Assembly (NCBI GenBank): GCA_025464125.1
Contig: JAODLU010000095.1
Coordinates: forward strand, 1-10,972
Direction of reading: 5' to 3'
Length of the DNA: 10,972 nt
Origin: Microbacteriaceae bacterium
GTDB lineage: Bacteria; Actinomycetota; Actinomycetes; Actinomycetales; Microbacteriaceae
A model generated the notes under the pieces. It was not told the DNA's origin. It ran no database searches and was given only the letters and a program-made list of their open reading frames with translations. The translations under genes and the position numbers were made by a program. Shown here in pieces: positions 1 to 5,636 of the stretch. Numbering within the stretch: position 1 is the first letter of the stretch; each line of letters begins with the position of its first letter.

Positions 1-588
1 GGTCTTCTGCTCGGGGATGAGGATCGCGTGCGCACCTGCGGCCATGCCAGAGTGCAGGGCGATCCAGCCGACGTGGCGACCCATGACCTCTGCCACCATG
101 CAGCGCCCGTGCGAATCGCCGGTGGTGCGCAGGCGGTCCATTGCCTCGGTGGCGATCTCCACGGCGGTGTCGAAACCGAAGGTGTAGTCCGTGGCTGAAA
201 GATCGTTGTCTACGGTCTTCGGCACGCCCACGATGTTGATGCCGGCATCCGTCAGCCGTTTCGCGGCGGCAAGCGTTCCCTCGCCGCCGATCGCGATCAG
301 GGAGGTGACGCCCAGTTTTTGCATCTGCTCGCGCACGTTGTCTGCGCCGCCCGGATGCTCGAAGGGGTTCGTGCGCGACGTGCCGAGGATGGTGCCGCCG
401 AGCTTGCCGATGCCCTGCACGTCTTTGCGAACGAGAGGAATGGCGTCACCTTCGGAAACCCCGCGCCACCCGTTACGGAACCCGACGAACTCCTGGTTGT
501 AGATGGTGGTGCCCTTGAGCACGGTGCCGCGGATGACAGCGTTCAGGCCGGGGCAGTCGCCACCGCTGGTGAGGATTCCGATGCTCAT
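1..588 (-). CDS. pfkA: 6-phosphofructokinase, N-terminal part (C-terminus cut by window edge)
   Basis: Cytosolic glycolytic enzyme that phosphorylates fructose 6-phosphate to fructose 1,6-bisphosphate. The 196 codons present start MSIGILTSGGDCPGLNAVIR, the family's N-terminal phosphate-binding loop. Other family motifs visible are GGEGT (residues 101-105), PKTVDND (123-129, catalytic Asp127) and MGRHVGW (169-175). In E. coli numbering, which matches here almost one to one, residue 104 is Gly and residue 124 is Lys. From memory of the family, Asp104 marks pyrophosphate-dependent enzymes, while Gly104 with Lys124 occurs in ATP-dependent group III enzymes, so ATP is the more likely donor. The ATG at 588-586 is the only sensible start: an ATG 11 nt upstream is in another frame and stops at once. 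No good Shine-Dalgarno is seen. A weak -10-like CATGAT lies 6 nt before the ATG. trhO lies 56 bp upstream on the same strand. Confidence 0.95.
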   Translation of the reverse strand, partial: MSIGILTSGGDCPGLNAVIRGTVLKGTTIYNQEFVGFRNGWRGVSEGDAIPLVRKDVQGIGKLGGTILGTSRTNPFEHPGGADNVREQMQKLGVTSLIAIGGEGTLAAAKRLTDAGINIVGVPKTVDNDLSATDYTFGFDTAVEIATEAMDRLRTTGDSHGRCMVAEVMGRHVGWIALHSGMAAGAHAILIPEQKT

Positions 589-604
589 ACGACAATCATG
601 TCGT
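589..604. repeat. Short perfect inverted repeat abutting the pfkA start codon
   Basis: ACGACA (589-594) and TGTCGT (599-604) are perfect inverted arms around a 4-nt centre. The repeat directly touches the pfkA start codon and overlaps a weak -10-like element (CATGAT on the minus strand, 595-600). It could be an operator or a translation-blocking hairpin, but with 6-bp arms chance is a serious alternative. Confidence 0.4.
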
Positions 605-624
605 GTTCTCGTCCGAACAAAAGT

Positions 625-658
625 TCAGTGTGCGACCACCGGTCTCAGTGCACGACCA
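625..658. repeat. Imperfect 14-bp direct repeat at the 3' end of trhO
   Basis: TCAGTGTGCGACCA (625-638) and TCAGTGCACGACCA (645-658) match at 12 of 14 positions with a 20-bp period. The second copy contains the trhO stop codon and its last three codons; the first lies just beyond it. It looks like a small local duplication. No function is apparent. Confidence 0.45.
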
Positions 659-1520
659 GCGGATGTTCGGCACACGCCGCGACCGCCGCGTGCTCGTCGC
701 ACACCACGAACAGCCGGCGGCACGAGAGGTCGTGGCAGTTCTCGACCATGCTGCTCGGGGTGCCGCAGAGCGCGCAGGATCCGATGGTTTCGGCCTTCTC
801 GCTGAAGGTCATCGCGCGGCGCTCGTCGAACACGTACAGCGAGCCCTTCCAGAGACCGGAATCGCCGAACGCCTCGCCGTACCTCGCGATGCCACCGTCG
901 AGCTGGTACACCTGCTCGAAGCCGCGGTTCACGAGCAGGCTCGACAACACCTCGCAGCGCACACCGCCGGTGCAGTACGTGACGATCGGCTCGGACTTCA
1001 GGTAGTCGTATTTGCCGCTATCGAGCTCGGCCACGAACTCGCGGGTGTTGTCTACGTCTGGCACCACGGCATCCGCGAACCTGCCGATCGCTGCCTCTAT
1101 GCGGTTTCGGCCGTCGAAGAAGGTGACCTTCCTCTCGGCAACGAGTTCGTGCAGCTGCTCGGGGCTCAGGTGGGTACCGCCGCCAACGACGCCGCCAGTG
1201 TCCACGGCGAGCTCGCCTGGTGCGCCGAAGCTCACCAGCTCGTCGCGCACCCGAACGCTCAGGCGGGGAAAGTCGTTGCCCCGGCCTTCGCTCCACTTGA
1301 AGTCCATGCCCGCGAACGGGCCGAACTCCCGGGTGCGCCTCGCGTAGGCCTTTACAGCTTTCAGTTCGCCGCCGACCGTGCCATTGATTCCATCCTTCGA
1401 GAGGATGAGGCGGCCTGTCACGCCCAGCGAATCGCAGAGTTCGCGCTGCCAGAGCCGCACCGCCTCCGGGTCGGCCAGCGGCGTGAACCGGTAGAACAGC
1501 AGGATCTTGGGGATGGCCAC
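645..1520 (-). CDS. trhO: Rhodanese-family tRNA uridine(34) hydroxylase (TrhO/YceA type)
   Basis: Probable oxygen-dependent tRNA hydroxylase that makes 5-hydroxyuridine at wobble position 34. It has the TrhO N-terminal domain ([10 protein letters not shown] onward; [12 protein letters not shown] at about 40-51), then a rhodanese domain (about 130-230). The active-site loop YCTGGVRCE holds Cys183 and Cys189, and [11 protein letters not shown] follows. A cysteine-rich tail (C249, C252, C262, C267, C274, C283) resembles the metal-binding tail of this family. Length from the chosen start is 291 aa. I choose the GTG at 1520-1518 because homologues start just before [10 protein letters not shown] and a TAAAAT -10 hexamer lies 8 nt upstream. 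A longer in-frame start at 1595 would add about 25 unconserved residues and overlap the divergent glycosylase. The function is assigned by family, not proven here. Confidence 0.9.
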   Translation of the reverse strand: MAIPKILLFYRFTPLADPEAVRLWQRELCDSLGVTGRLILSKDGINGTVGGELKAVKAYARRTREFGPFAGMDFKWSEGRGNDFPRLSVRVRDELVSFGAPGELAVDTGGVVGGGTHLSPEQLHELVAERKVTFFDGRNRIEAAIGRFADAVVPDVDNTREFVAELDSGKYDYLKSEPIVTYCTGGVRCEVLSSLLVNRGFEQVYQLDGGIARYGEAFGDSGLWKGSLYVFDERRAMTFSEKAETIGSCALCGTPSSMVENCHDLSCRRLFVVCDEHAAVAACAEHPLVVH

Positions 1521-1528
1521 GATGCACC

Positions 1529-1534
1529 ATTTTA
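1529..1534 (-). promoter_or_regulatory. Candidate -10 element of trhO (leaderless)
   Basis: TAAAAT on the minus strand lies 8 nt before the GTG at 1520. At this distance transcription would begin at or very near the start codon. No clear -35 or Shine-Dalgarno is visible. It supports the GTG start over the ATG at 1595. Confidence 0.55.
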
Positions 1535-1573
1535 GGCGCGACGGCTGGGCGGTGCGGGCCTGCCTGTCAGCCC

Positions 1574-1587
1574 CAGGCAATAGCCTG
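1574..1587. repeat. Small inverted repeat over the glycosylase -10 element
   Basis: CAGGC (1574-1578) and GCCTG (1583-1587) are inverted around AATA, and the right arm overlaps the -10 hexamer TAGCCT. It sits in the 73-bp divergent region between trhO and the glycosylase. A repressor site is possible, but the arms are short and this may be chance. Confidence 0.3.
1581..1586 (+). promoter_or_regulatory. Candidate -10 element of the DNA glycosylase gene (leaderless)
   Basis: TAGCCT is followed by exactly 7 nt and then the ATG at 1594. This is the geometry of an actinobacterial leaderless promoter. There is no Shine-Dalgarno before the ATG, which agrees. Confidence 0.6.
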
Positions 1588-1593
1588 TGCGGC

Positions 1594-2532
1594 ATGGCGA
1601 ACGCGGCAAAAGTTGAGGTCGAACCCCTTCACACCGACTACTCGCCGCGGCGCCCGCTCGACCTCGCGATAACCATCGGCCCGCTCTCGCGAGGTCGCGC
1701 CGACCCAACGTTCCGGCGGGAGCCTGACGGGTTCTGGCGAACCGTGCCAACCCCAGGCGGCGGCGCCACCCTGCACCTCTCCCAACGTGGCGACGTCGTG
1801 CGGGCAACAGCGTGGGGCCCTGGCGCCGAGTGGGCGATCGCCGCCGTGCCGGAGTTGCTGGGTGAGGGCGACGAGTACGGCGACTTCGACGTGTCTGCCA
1901 ACCCTTTCCTGCACGATGCCATGCACCGGAATCCCGGACTCAGGTTGCTGCGGTCCGGGCTGGTGCTCGAGGCGATGCTCGCCGCGATACTCGAGCAGAA
2001 GGTGACCTCGGTCGAGGCGCGACGTTCGTGGAGCTATCTCGTTCGGCGGCACGGGGAGCCAGCCCCTGGCCCGGCGCCCGAGGGCATGCGGGTGTTTCCG
2101 GCAGCGTCCGTGTGGAGGCTCGTGCCCTCCTGGGAGTGGCACAGGGCAGGGGTCGACTCGAGTCGGTCACGTGCGGCGATTGCCGCGGCATCCGTCGCCA
2201 GTGGGCTGGAACGCACTCTCGCTCTCGGTCGAGGCGGCCCGGAGGTGCAGGCGAAGCTCCGCACAGTTCCGGGCGTCGGAGTCTGGACCGCAGCAGAAAC
2301 CAGCCAGCGTGCCCACGGCGACGCGGACTCGGTGAGTGTCGGCGACTACCACCTGCCCGCGGTCGTTGGCTGGGCGCTGATCGGCAAACCTGTGGACGAC
2401 GACGGCATGCTCGAGTTGCTTGCGCCATGGGCGGGCCAGCGGCAGAGGGTGATGCGGCTGATCGGCGCGAGCGGTTTTCGCAAGCCGCGCTTCGGTCCGA
2501 GGATGACCATCCAGGACCACCGCAGGCACTGA
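1594..2532 (+). CDS. AlkA-like HhH-GPD DNA glycosylase (3-methyladenine/8-oxoguanine family)
   Basis: Probable base-excision repair enzyme that removes alkylated or oxidised bases from DNA. The 312-aa protein has an N-terminal domain (about 1-105) followed by the helix-hairpin-helix GPD fold. Landmarks are [10 protein letters not shown] (130-139), matching the family's ILxQQ helix; the hairpin [10 protein letters not shown] (224-233); and VGDYHLP (249-255), whose Asp251 is at the catalytic aspartate position. I choose ATG 1594 because a TAGCCT -10 hexamer lies 7 nt before it. An in-frame ATG at 1507 would add 29 residues running into the divergent trhO gene. The gene diverges from trhO and is followed 53 bp later by a thioesterase with its own promoter. 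The damaged base recognised cannot be read from sequence, so I give no gene symbol. Confidence 0.88.
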   Translation: MANAAKVEVEPLHTDYSPRRPLDLAITIGPLSRGRADPTFRREPDGFWRTVPTPGGGATLHLSQRGDVVRATAWGPGAEWAIAAVPELLGEGDEYGDFDVSANPFLHDAMHRNPGLRLLRSGLVLEAMLAAILEQKVTSVEARRSWSYLVRRHGEPAPGPAPEGMRVFPAASVWRLVPSWEWHRAGVDSSRSRAAIAAASVASGLERTLALGRGGPEVQAKLRTVPGVGVWTAAETSQRAHGDADSVSVGDYHLPAVVGWALIGKPVDDDGMLELLAPWAGQRQRVMRLIGASGFRKPRFGPRMTIQDHRRH

Positions 2533-2554
2533 GCGGGCACTGGGCGGGCGCTGG
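2522..2554. repeat. Three imperfect 11-bp tandem repeats across the glycosylase stop codon
   Basis: GCAGGCACTGA, GCGGGCACTGG and GCGGGCGCTGG follow one another without gaps. The first contains the TGA stop codon at 2530-2532. This looks like slippage-type expansion in a GC-rich 3' end. No function is evident. Confidence 0.5.
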
Positions 2555-2573
2555 GCAGCGCGCCAGCTCGGGA

Positions 2574-2579
2574 TAGCCT
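2574..2579 (+). promoter_or_regulatory. Candidate -10 element of the thioesterase gene (leaderless)
   Basis: TAGCCT, identical to the glycosylase -10, lies 6 nt before the GTG at 2586 and 3 nt before the GTG at 2583. The 6-nt spacing matches putA and marR here and favours 2586 as the start. Confidence 0.55.
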
Positions 2580-2585
2580 GTCGTG

Positions 2586-3128
2586 GTGCATCAGATGTTC
2601 CGCGCGCTCAGCGCCTTCCTCCGTCCGCGCCGGTCCGCACTCACTGTGCATGACACGAGCAGCGTGAATTTTCGCACCTGGCCCACTGACATCGACATGT
2701 TCGGGCACATGAACAACGGCGTCTACTTCTCGATCCTGGATCACGGCCGCACCGACCTGCTGCTGCGCTCGGGGCTCTGGCAGGCGCTGAAGAAGGCCGA
2801 CGTGTATCCGGTGGTCGCCACCGAAACGATGACTTTTCGCAAGTCCCTGCTGCCATGGCAGCGTTTTTCGGTTGAAACCCGCGTTGGTGGTTACGACGCG
2901 AAGGCCGTCTACATCGAGCATCGTGTGATCTCGAAGGGCGAGATCTACGCGCAGGCTCTCGTGCGCAGCCGCTTCCTGCGGAAGGCCGGCGGCACCGTGA
3001 GCATTGCCGAGATGGGTGAACTCACCGGCGTGGACATCACCCAGTCGGTGCCCGAAAAAGCTACCCGCTGGGCCGAAGACTTCGCGCTGCCGTCGACGCG
3101 CGAGGCTGCCGTGAGCGACTGGGTTTAG
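2586..3128 (+). CDS. Hotdog-fold acyl-CoA thioesterase (4HBT family)
   Basis: Probable cytosolic thioesterase that hydrolyses acyl-CoA or related thioesters; the substrate is unknown. The 180-aa protein has the 4HBT signature TDIDMFGHMNNGVYFSILDH (about 34-53), with the family's D-x-D-x-x-G-H-x-N-N pattern (Asp35, Asp37, His41, Asn43, Asn44). One hotdog domain then fills most of the chain. There is no signal peptide or membrane segment. Three in-frame starts cluster here: GTG 2583, GTG 2586 and ATG 2595. I choose GTG 2586 from its spacing to the -10 hexamer, but any is possible. The next gene is on the opposite strand and convergent. Confidence 0.85.
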   Translation: MHQMFRALSAFLRPRRSALTVHDTSSVNFRTWPTDIDMFGHMNNGVYFSILDHGRTDLLLRSGLWQALKKADVYPVVATETMTFRKSLLPWQRFSVETRVGGYDAKAVYIEHRVISKGEIYAQALVRSRFLRKAGGTVSIAEMGELTGVDITQSVPEKATRWAEDFALPSTREAAVSDWV

Positions 3129-3207
3129 GCCGCTTTCGTCGCCCTCGACATGCGAGCTGCCTGGGTCGCTGCAGAGTTCGTCCGCCCGTCGCGCCACCGC
3201 CCCGGAT

Positions 3208-3317
3208 GCGCCCGCAAATGTTCACGGATCAGGAGATCGGCGCGACACGCCGGCCAATCCCGCTGTCGATCGCGGCGAGTCGCCCATCTGTCCTGATCCG
3301 TGAACGTGCCGGGGCGC
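3208..3317. repeat. Large nested inverted repeat (palindromic element)
   Basis: Perfect 15-bp arms GTTCACGGATCAGGA (3220-3234) and its reverse complement (3291-3305) enclose 56 nt. Outside them, after 6 nt on each side, GCGCCC (3208-3213) and GGGCGC (3312-3317) also pair. Inside, each half carries its own hairpin: CGGCG-N5-CGCCG (3238-3252) and GGCG-N3-CGCC (3274-3284). The two halves read as diverged copies of one unit of about 33 bp set head to head. This could be a REP- or MITE-like intergenic repeat, a cruciform or a bidirectional terminator. No flanking target duplication is seen. Confidence 0.75.
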
Positions 3318-3378
3318 CTGGGGGTGTGAGCGGCCCCGCCCGGAAGCGTCGCGCTGAAGCGTGGGGTGCGGGTGCTTG

Positions 3379-3403
3379 CGCCGCGAAAGCGGCGTTCCGC
3401 CGC
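3379..3403. repeat. Overlapping alternative hairpins, one with a GAAA tetraloop
   Basis: CGCCGC (3379-3384) and GCGGCG (3389-3394) form a 6-bp stem closed by GAAA. The second arm can instead pair with CGCCGC at 3398-3403 around TTC, so the two hairpins exclude each other. It may help end transcription between the convergent genes. No T-run follows. Confidence 0.45.
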
Positions 3404-3430
3404 TGCCGCGGCATCGGCGCTTAGCCGAAC

Positions 3431-3463
3431 GCACGGCGGGAGCCACCGGCGCACGGCGCGAGC
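3431..3463. repeat. Imperfect 13-bp direct repeat, 20-bp period
   Basis: GCACGGCGGGAGC (3431-3443) and GCACGGCGCGAGC (3451-3463) match at 12 of 13 positions. It lies just beyond the stop codon of the small acidic gene and looks like a local duplication without a visible function. Confidence 0.4.
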
Positions 3464-3477
3464 TCCGCCGGGAGCCG

Positions 3478-3654
3478 CTATACCTCGTCGTCCTCCGGGT
3501 GCGACCCGAGTGGACCGCCGCCGAAATCGGCCGCATTTGCCGCATCCGCCGACTGCTTGAGCAGTTCCTCAGCGGTGTCGAGGGCTGCTGCCGCCTCGTC
3601 GGGGTCCCCGGCAGACGCGCCGCCCTGGTTCGCGAACTGGTCGAATTCAGCCAT
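3478..3654 (-). CDS. Small acidic protein of unknown function (58 aa)
   Basis: I do not recognise this protein. It starts MAEFDQFANQ and ends HPEDDEV. It has 14 acidic residues (8 Asp, 6 Glu) against one Lys and one His, and is rich in Ala and Gly. It has no Cys, Trp, Tyr or Arg, no signal peptide and no membrane segment. Residues 18-43 (PDEAAAALDTAEELLKQSADAANAAD region) look helical, flanked by Gly-rich, probably disordered ends. Coding status rests on a strong Shine-Dalgarno, GGGGAGGAG, 6 nt before the ATG. The frame is open upstream into the FAD oxidase gene (to 3786), but that part is antisense-like and has no start signal. It follows the FAD oxidase stop by 41 bp, and a TAGGCT hexamer over that stop could be its own -10. 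Confidence 0.7.
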   Translation of the reverse strand: MAEFDQFANQGGASAGDPDEAAAALDTAEELLKQSADAANAADFGGGPLGSHPEDDEV

Positions 3655-3660
3655 GTCCGT

Positions 3661-3669
3661 CTCCTCCCC
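3661..3669 (-). promoter_or_regulatory. Strong Shine-Dalgarno of the small acidic gene
   Basis: GGGGAGGAG on the minus strand sits 6 nt before the ATG at 3654. It fixes the start and is one of only two strong ribosome binding sites in the window; the other belongs to the gntR gene. Confidence 0.75.
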
Positions 3670-3692
3670 GATCGATGCCACATTCAACTGCG

Positions 3693-3698
3693 AGCCTA
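3693..3698 (-). promoter_or_regulatory. Candidate -10 element of the small acidic gene, overlapping the upstream stop codon
   Basis: TAGGCT is the same hexamer as the putA -10; its first three bases are the TAG stop of the FAD oxidase gene. A start site about 7 nt on would give a leader of about 30 nt that includes the Shine-Dalgarno. The -35 position (TTACCT, 17-bp spacing) is poor. Coincidence is possible. Confidence 0.35.
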
Positions 3699-5054
3699 GC
3701 CAGCGACCGCGCGCCAGGTAAAGAGGCTCTCCGGGTCGTACTGGTTCGCGACCTCGGTGATGCGCGCAAAGGCGGCCGCTGACCACGACTTCGCGTAGTC
3801 CTCAGGCGACGGATGCCCGGCAAAATTGATCGTCGTCTCGCTCGAGGTCCACGGCGCGACTGCGGACTCGAGTCCTGCCCAAAACCCCGGGAGCACCCCG
3901 GCCGGCATACCCGGCGGAGTTATCGCCACAACGTTCAGTGTGTACTGACCCGCGCGCCCGCCGACTGCGCTGCCGCCGGCGACATCCACCGCAGTCTTCT
4001 CGCCGATGTGGCGCAGTTCGGCCGCGACGATTGGCGCTTCGACTGACGGACCGACAACGCTGAGAAAGGCGTCAGAAAGGCCGCCGGCTACGCCGGACAG
4101 CTCGAGGCCATTAACCCAGGCCGGCGACGGATCGGTCGGGTCGCTATGGATGGCCGCCATCGCCGTGGTCTTCATCGGGCCGACCATGTCCATCATTGCG
4201 GGAGCGAGTGCTCGCAGTGGTGCGGCAAGGCGTGCACCTTCCTCAGCGTCGCCCGGGTATGCAAACCGAAGGCTGAGCAGCGTCTTGCCGCGCAGGGGCT
4301 CCGGCACGACGTCTAACGGGGGGAAGCGCATGATCGCTGCCGACGTGGTGACGTCGGCCGGGGCATCCGCCGTCCAGTCGAGCCAGCCGCGCAGCACTGT
4401 CTCGATGTTCTCTTTGGAAAACATGATCGAGCCGGCATAGATGTCGGTGAGGGGCACGAGTGCGAAGTCCATCGAGACGACGACACCGAAGCCTGACTTG
4501 CCGCCGCGGAGCGCCCAGAACAGGTCGGGGTTCTCGGTCGCGTTAGCGGTGCGGGCAACCCCGTCACCGGTGACGATTCGAAAGCCGCGCACGTAGTCCG
4601 AGCTGAAACCGTGGCTGCGGGCGAGAGGGCCGAGGCCGCCACCGAGCGTGTAGCCGACCGCGCCGACGTTAGGCGATGAGCCGGTGATGGCGGTCAGGCC
4701 GAGTGCGCCTGCGGCCTCGACAACGACCCCCCAGCGAGTGCCGCCGCCGATTGTGGCCACGGATGCCGCGGTGTCGATGATCACTGAGTTGAGCCGTTTC
4801 AGCACGACGAGCACGCCGCCATCGATTGCGCCCTCTGCGCCGTGGCCTGTTGCCTGCAGGTGCACTCGGAGGCCGTTGGCGGCGGCGAAGGCGACTGCCT
4901 CGGCGACGTCGGCCTCGCTCGTGACACCGACCGCGACATCCGGCGCGTAGGAAGCGGCGAGGTTGAAGCCCGTGACCTCCTCGGCGAACCCGTCATCGCC
5001 TGGGACGAGAACGGGGCCGGTGATGCGGGTTCGAAGTTCGTCGATAGCGGTCAT
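3696..5054 (-). CDS. BBE-like FAD-linked oxidase (VAO/PCMH fold)
   Basis: Flavoprotein oxidoreductase of the berberine bridge enzyme-like group; substrate unknown. The 452-aa protein has the FAD-binding PCMH domain at about 30-205. Within it are LQATGHGAEGA with His71, at the position that binds FAD covalently; TGSSPNVGAVGYTLGGGLG (124-142); and RIVTGDG and PDLFWALRGGKSGFGVV (177-193). The substrate domain follows. The C-terminal BBE motif is NQYDPESLF (437-445). In bicovalent members a Cys follows GS in the second motif; here it is Ser127, so only the histidyl link is expected. There is no signal peptide, so it should be cytoplasmic. ATG 5054 lies 7 nt after a TAGCGT -10 hexamer. marR ends 33 bp upstream on the same strand and may regulate it. 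Confidence 0.9.
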   Translation of the reverse strand: MTAIDELRTRITGPVLVPGDDGFAEEVTGFNLAASYAPDVAVGVTSEADVAEAVAFAAANGLRVHLQATGHGAEGAIDGGVLVVLKRLNSVIIDTAASVATIGGGTRWGVVVEAAGALGLTAITGSSPNVGAVGYTLGGGLGPLARSHGFSSDYVRGFRIVTGDGVARTANATENPDLFWALRGGKSGFGVVVSMDFALVPLTDIYAGSIMFSKENIETVLRGWLDWTADAPADVTTSAAIMRFPPLDVVPEPLRGKTLLSLRFAYPGDAEEGARLAAPLRALAPAMMDMVGPMKTTAMAAIHSDPTDPSPAWVNGLELSGVAGGLSDAFLSVVGPSVEAPIVAAELRHIGEKTAVDVAGGSAVGGRAGQYTLNVVAITPPGMPAGVLPGFWAGLESAVAPWTSSETTINFAGHPSPEDYAKSWSAAAFARITEVANQYDPESLFTWRAVAG

Positions 5055-5061
5055 GGGTCAC

Positions 5062-5091
5062 ACGCTATCGGCCCCCGGCCCTGGCCCTCAA
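5062..5091 (-). promoter_or_regulatory. Candidate promoter of the FAD oxidase gene (leaderless)
   Basis: The -10 TAGCGT (5062-5067) is 7 nt before the ATG at 5054. TTGAGG (5086-5091), overlapping the marR stop codon, gives a -35 with 18-bp spacing and matches TTGACA at four positions. The FAD oxidase could therefore be transcribed independently of marR despite the 33-bp gap. Confidence 0.6.
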
Positions 5092-5582
5092 GCAGAGGCC
5101 GGAAGCGGCGGTTCTTCCTCATAGGCAGCGCAGCCGATCGCGTCGACAACCCGTTTGGAGAGGGTGCTGAGCATCTCTGCATCGCCCTCGCCGAGCACGT
5201 TGATGAAGTAGCTGCGAATGGCAGCGACGTGCCCGCGCATGCCCTCGAGCACGGCGCGCCGCCCGTCGGCGGTGAGGCCGATCCAGGTTCCCCGAGCATC
5301 ACTGTCGCACTCGGTGCGAACGACCAGCCCGCGCTTCTCCATGCGGGTCACGAGGTGGGAGACGCGGCTTTTCTCCCACGCGATCTTGCCGGCGATGTCT
5401 TTGATGCGAAGCCTGCGACCGGGTGCGTCGCCCAGTGCGATGAGCACCTCCCACTCCGAGGACGAGACGCGCGAGTCCCGCTCCAGCTGCAGGTCAAGGG
5501 CACGGTCGAGGGTGCGGCGCATCGTGTAGAACGAGCGCCACAGGTCCACCTCTGCGCTGGTGAGCGCCGCCTGCTCTGCCAT
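5088..5582 (-). CDS. MarR-family transcriptional regulator
   Basis: Dimeric winged helix-turn-helix DNA-binding protein of 164 aa. The N-terminal helix (about 9-35) is followed by SSSEWEVLIALGDAPGRRLR, then the recognition region IKDIAGKIAWEKSRVSHLVT (60-79), MEKRGLVVRTECDSDARGTW (the wing, about 81-100) and IGLTADGRR. The C-terminal helices (about 105-150) would form the dimer. DSDARGTW matches the D-x-R wing motif of the family. The ligand cannot be predicted. ATG 5582 lies 6 nt after a TAGAAT -10 hexamer. The gene diverges from putA across 54 bp and precedes the FAD oxidase by 33 bp, so it probably represses one or both and itself. That is an inference from position. Confidence 0.9.
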   Translation of the reverse strand: MAEQAALTSAEVDLWRSFYTMRRTLDRALDLQLERDSRVSSSEWEVLIALGDAPGRRLRIKDIAGKIAWEKSRVSHLVTRMEKRGLVVRTECDSDARGTWIGLTADGRRAVLEGMRGHVAAIRSYFINVLGEGDAEMLSTLSKRVVDAIGCAAYEEEPPLPASA

Positions 5583-5588
5583 GCACCA

Positions 5589-5594
5589 ATTCTA
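5589..5594 (-). promoter_or_regulatory. Candidate -10 element of the marR gene (leaderless)
   Basis: TAGAAT on the minus strand is followed by 6 nt and the ATG at 5582. It is close to the TATAAT consensus (5 of 6). No Shine-Dalgarno is present. Confidence 0.6.
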
Positions 5595-5624
5595 CGAGGG
5601 CGATGCTGCCGACCGGCCAGAAGT

Positions 5625-5630
5625 TAGGCT
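5625..5630 (+). promoter_or_regulatory. Candidate -10 element of putA (leaderless)
   Basis: TAGGCT is followed by CTTTGC and then the ATG at 5637. There is no Shine-Dalgarno, and the 6-nt spacing is the same as for marR. Confidence 0.6.
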
Positions 5631-5636
5631 CTTTGC

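Larger units (their letters stand above)
3129..3477. other. 349-bp intergenic region between convergent genes
   Basis: It lies between the ends of the thioesterase (plus) and the small acidic gene (minus). I see no convincing coding frame. It contains the large nested inverted repeat at 3208-3317, a GAAA-loop hairpin at 3379-3403, and two 20-bp-period direct repeat copies at 3431-3463. No U-tract terminator is present on either strand, so these hairpins are the best candidates for ending transcription in both directions. Confidence 0.7.
5583..5636. promoter_or_regulatory. Divergent marR-putA promoter region (54 bp)
   Basis: Both start codons and both -10 hexamers fit in 54 bp: TAGAAT for marR (5589-5594, minus strand) and TAGGCT for putA (5625-5630). 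With leaderless starts the two promoters overlap in their -35 regions, so one bound regulator could affect both. I could not find a convincing palindromic MarR operator by eye. Confidence 0.55.

Noticed and set aside
1018..1530. Open frame on the minus strand starting with ATG at 1530
   Set aside because: It overlaps trhO in another frame, its product is Arg/Pro/Gly-rich without motifs, and the GTG at 1520 opens the correct frame.
603..1535. 310-residue open frame on the plus strand
   Set aside because: It is antisense to trhO, whose protein has clear family motifs along its whole length. The antisense frame shows no recognisable domain and is a by-product of high GC codon use.
3125..3454. 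109-residue minus-strand open frame in the convergent gap
   Set aside because: Its codons run straight through the inverted repeat, the product is Arg/Ala-rich without motifs, and no Shine-Dalgarno or -10 supports its start. It also overlaps the end of the thioesterase gene.
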